DNA of 7,080 nt, taken from NCBI GenBank assembly GCA_030646595.1, contig JAUSKS010000297.1, forward strand, positions 1 to 7,080, written 5' to 3'. Shown here piece by piece: positions 7,038 to 7,080 of this stretch. Source of the DNA: Gallionellaceae bacterium. Lineage in GTDB: Bacteria > Pseudomonadota > Gammaproteobacteria > Burkholderiales > Gallionellaceae. Made by a program: the position numbers and the translations under genes. The notes beneath the pieces are model-generated. The model did no database searches and was not told where the DNA came from. It saw only the letters and a list, made by a program, of their open reading frames with translations. The number at the start of each line of letters is the position of its first letter. The first letter of the stretch is position 1.

Positions 7038-7080
7038 ATGAAATACCGCGATTTGCGCGACTTTATCGCGCAACTGGAAA
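7038..7080 (+). CDS. ubiD: UbiD decarboxylase, N-terminal fragment (cut by window end)
   Basis: Only 14 full codons are present: MKYRDLRDFIAQLE. This closely matches the N-terminus of 3-octaprenyl-4-hydroxybenzoate carboxy-lyase (E. coli UbiD has MKYNDLRDFLTLLE), the prenyl-FMN-dependent enzyme of ubiquinone synthesis. A strong Shine-Dalgarno, AAGGGG (7027-7032), sits 5 bases before the ATG. It follows the acyltransferase gene by 68 bases on the same strand and may be read with it, through the heptad hairpin. The call rests on a short but distinctive stretch; the rest lies beyond the window. Confidence 0.8.
   Translation, partial: MKYRDLRDFIAQLE

Overview
The window looks like chromosomal housekeeping DNA from a Gram-negative bacterium, most likely a betaproteobacterium. 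Two lipid A-type acyltransferases imply an outer membrane. An S-adenosylhomocysteine (SAH) riboswitch precedes ahcY, an arrangement known mainly from beta- and gammaproteobacteria. FtsK is the compact form with a short linker. The exact genus cannot be read from the sequence; a Nitrosomonadales-like relative is only an impression. I see no phage, transposase, CRISPR, tRNA or rRNA genes.

Layout. The left two thirds are read on the minus strand in the order metK (5154-3991), ahcY (3785-2346), ftsK (2336-54). The metK-ahcY gap of about 200 bases is the most structured part of the window. It holds a REP/BIME-like double hairpin (3906-3986) beginning 4 bases after the metK stop, then an SAH riboswitch aptamer (3897-3846), then a small hairpin that includes half of the ahcY Shine-Dalgarno. 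ftsK begins 9 bases after the ahcY stop and has no visible ribosome-binding site of its own. The right third is read on the plus strand: two consecutive LpxL/HtrB-family acyltransferase genes (5223-6098 and 6100-6969, 1 base apart), a heptanucleotide-repeat hairpin (6973-7023), and the first 14 codons of a probable ubiD (from 7038). metK and the first acyltransferase diverge from a short region where two predicted -10 boxes overlap on opposite strands.

How it works together. MetK makes S-adenosylmethionine, methyltransferases turn it into SAH, and AhcY removes that inhibitory product. The riboswitch is expected to raise ahcY expression when SAH builds up, while metK upstream has no visible riboswitch. 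The acyltransferases act on envelope lipids and UbiD in ubiquinone synthesis, so the right side is a membrane-related cluster. FtsK, the septal DNA translocase, appears to be an unrelated passenger in the methyl-cycle operon.

No clearly new biological system is evident. The points worth checking are regulatory: the BIME placed against the riboswitch, the overlapping divergent promoters, the SD-proximal hairpin, the C9 tract at the start of ftsK, and the heptad-repeat hairpin before ubiD.
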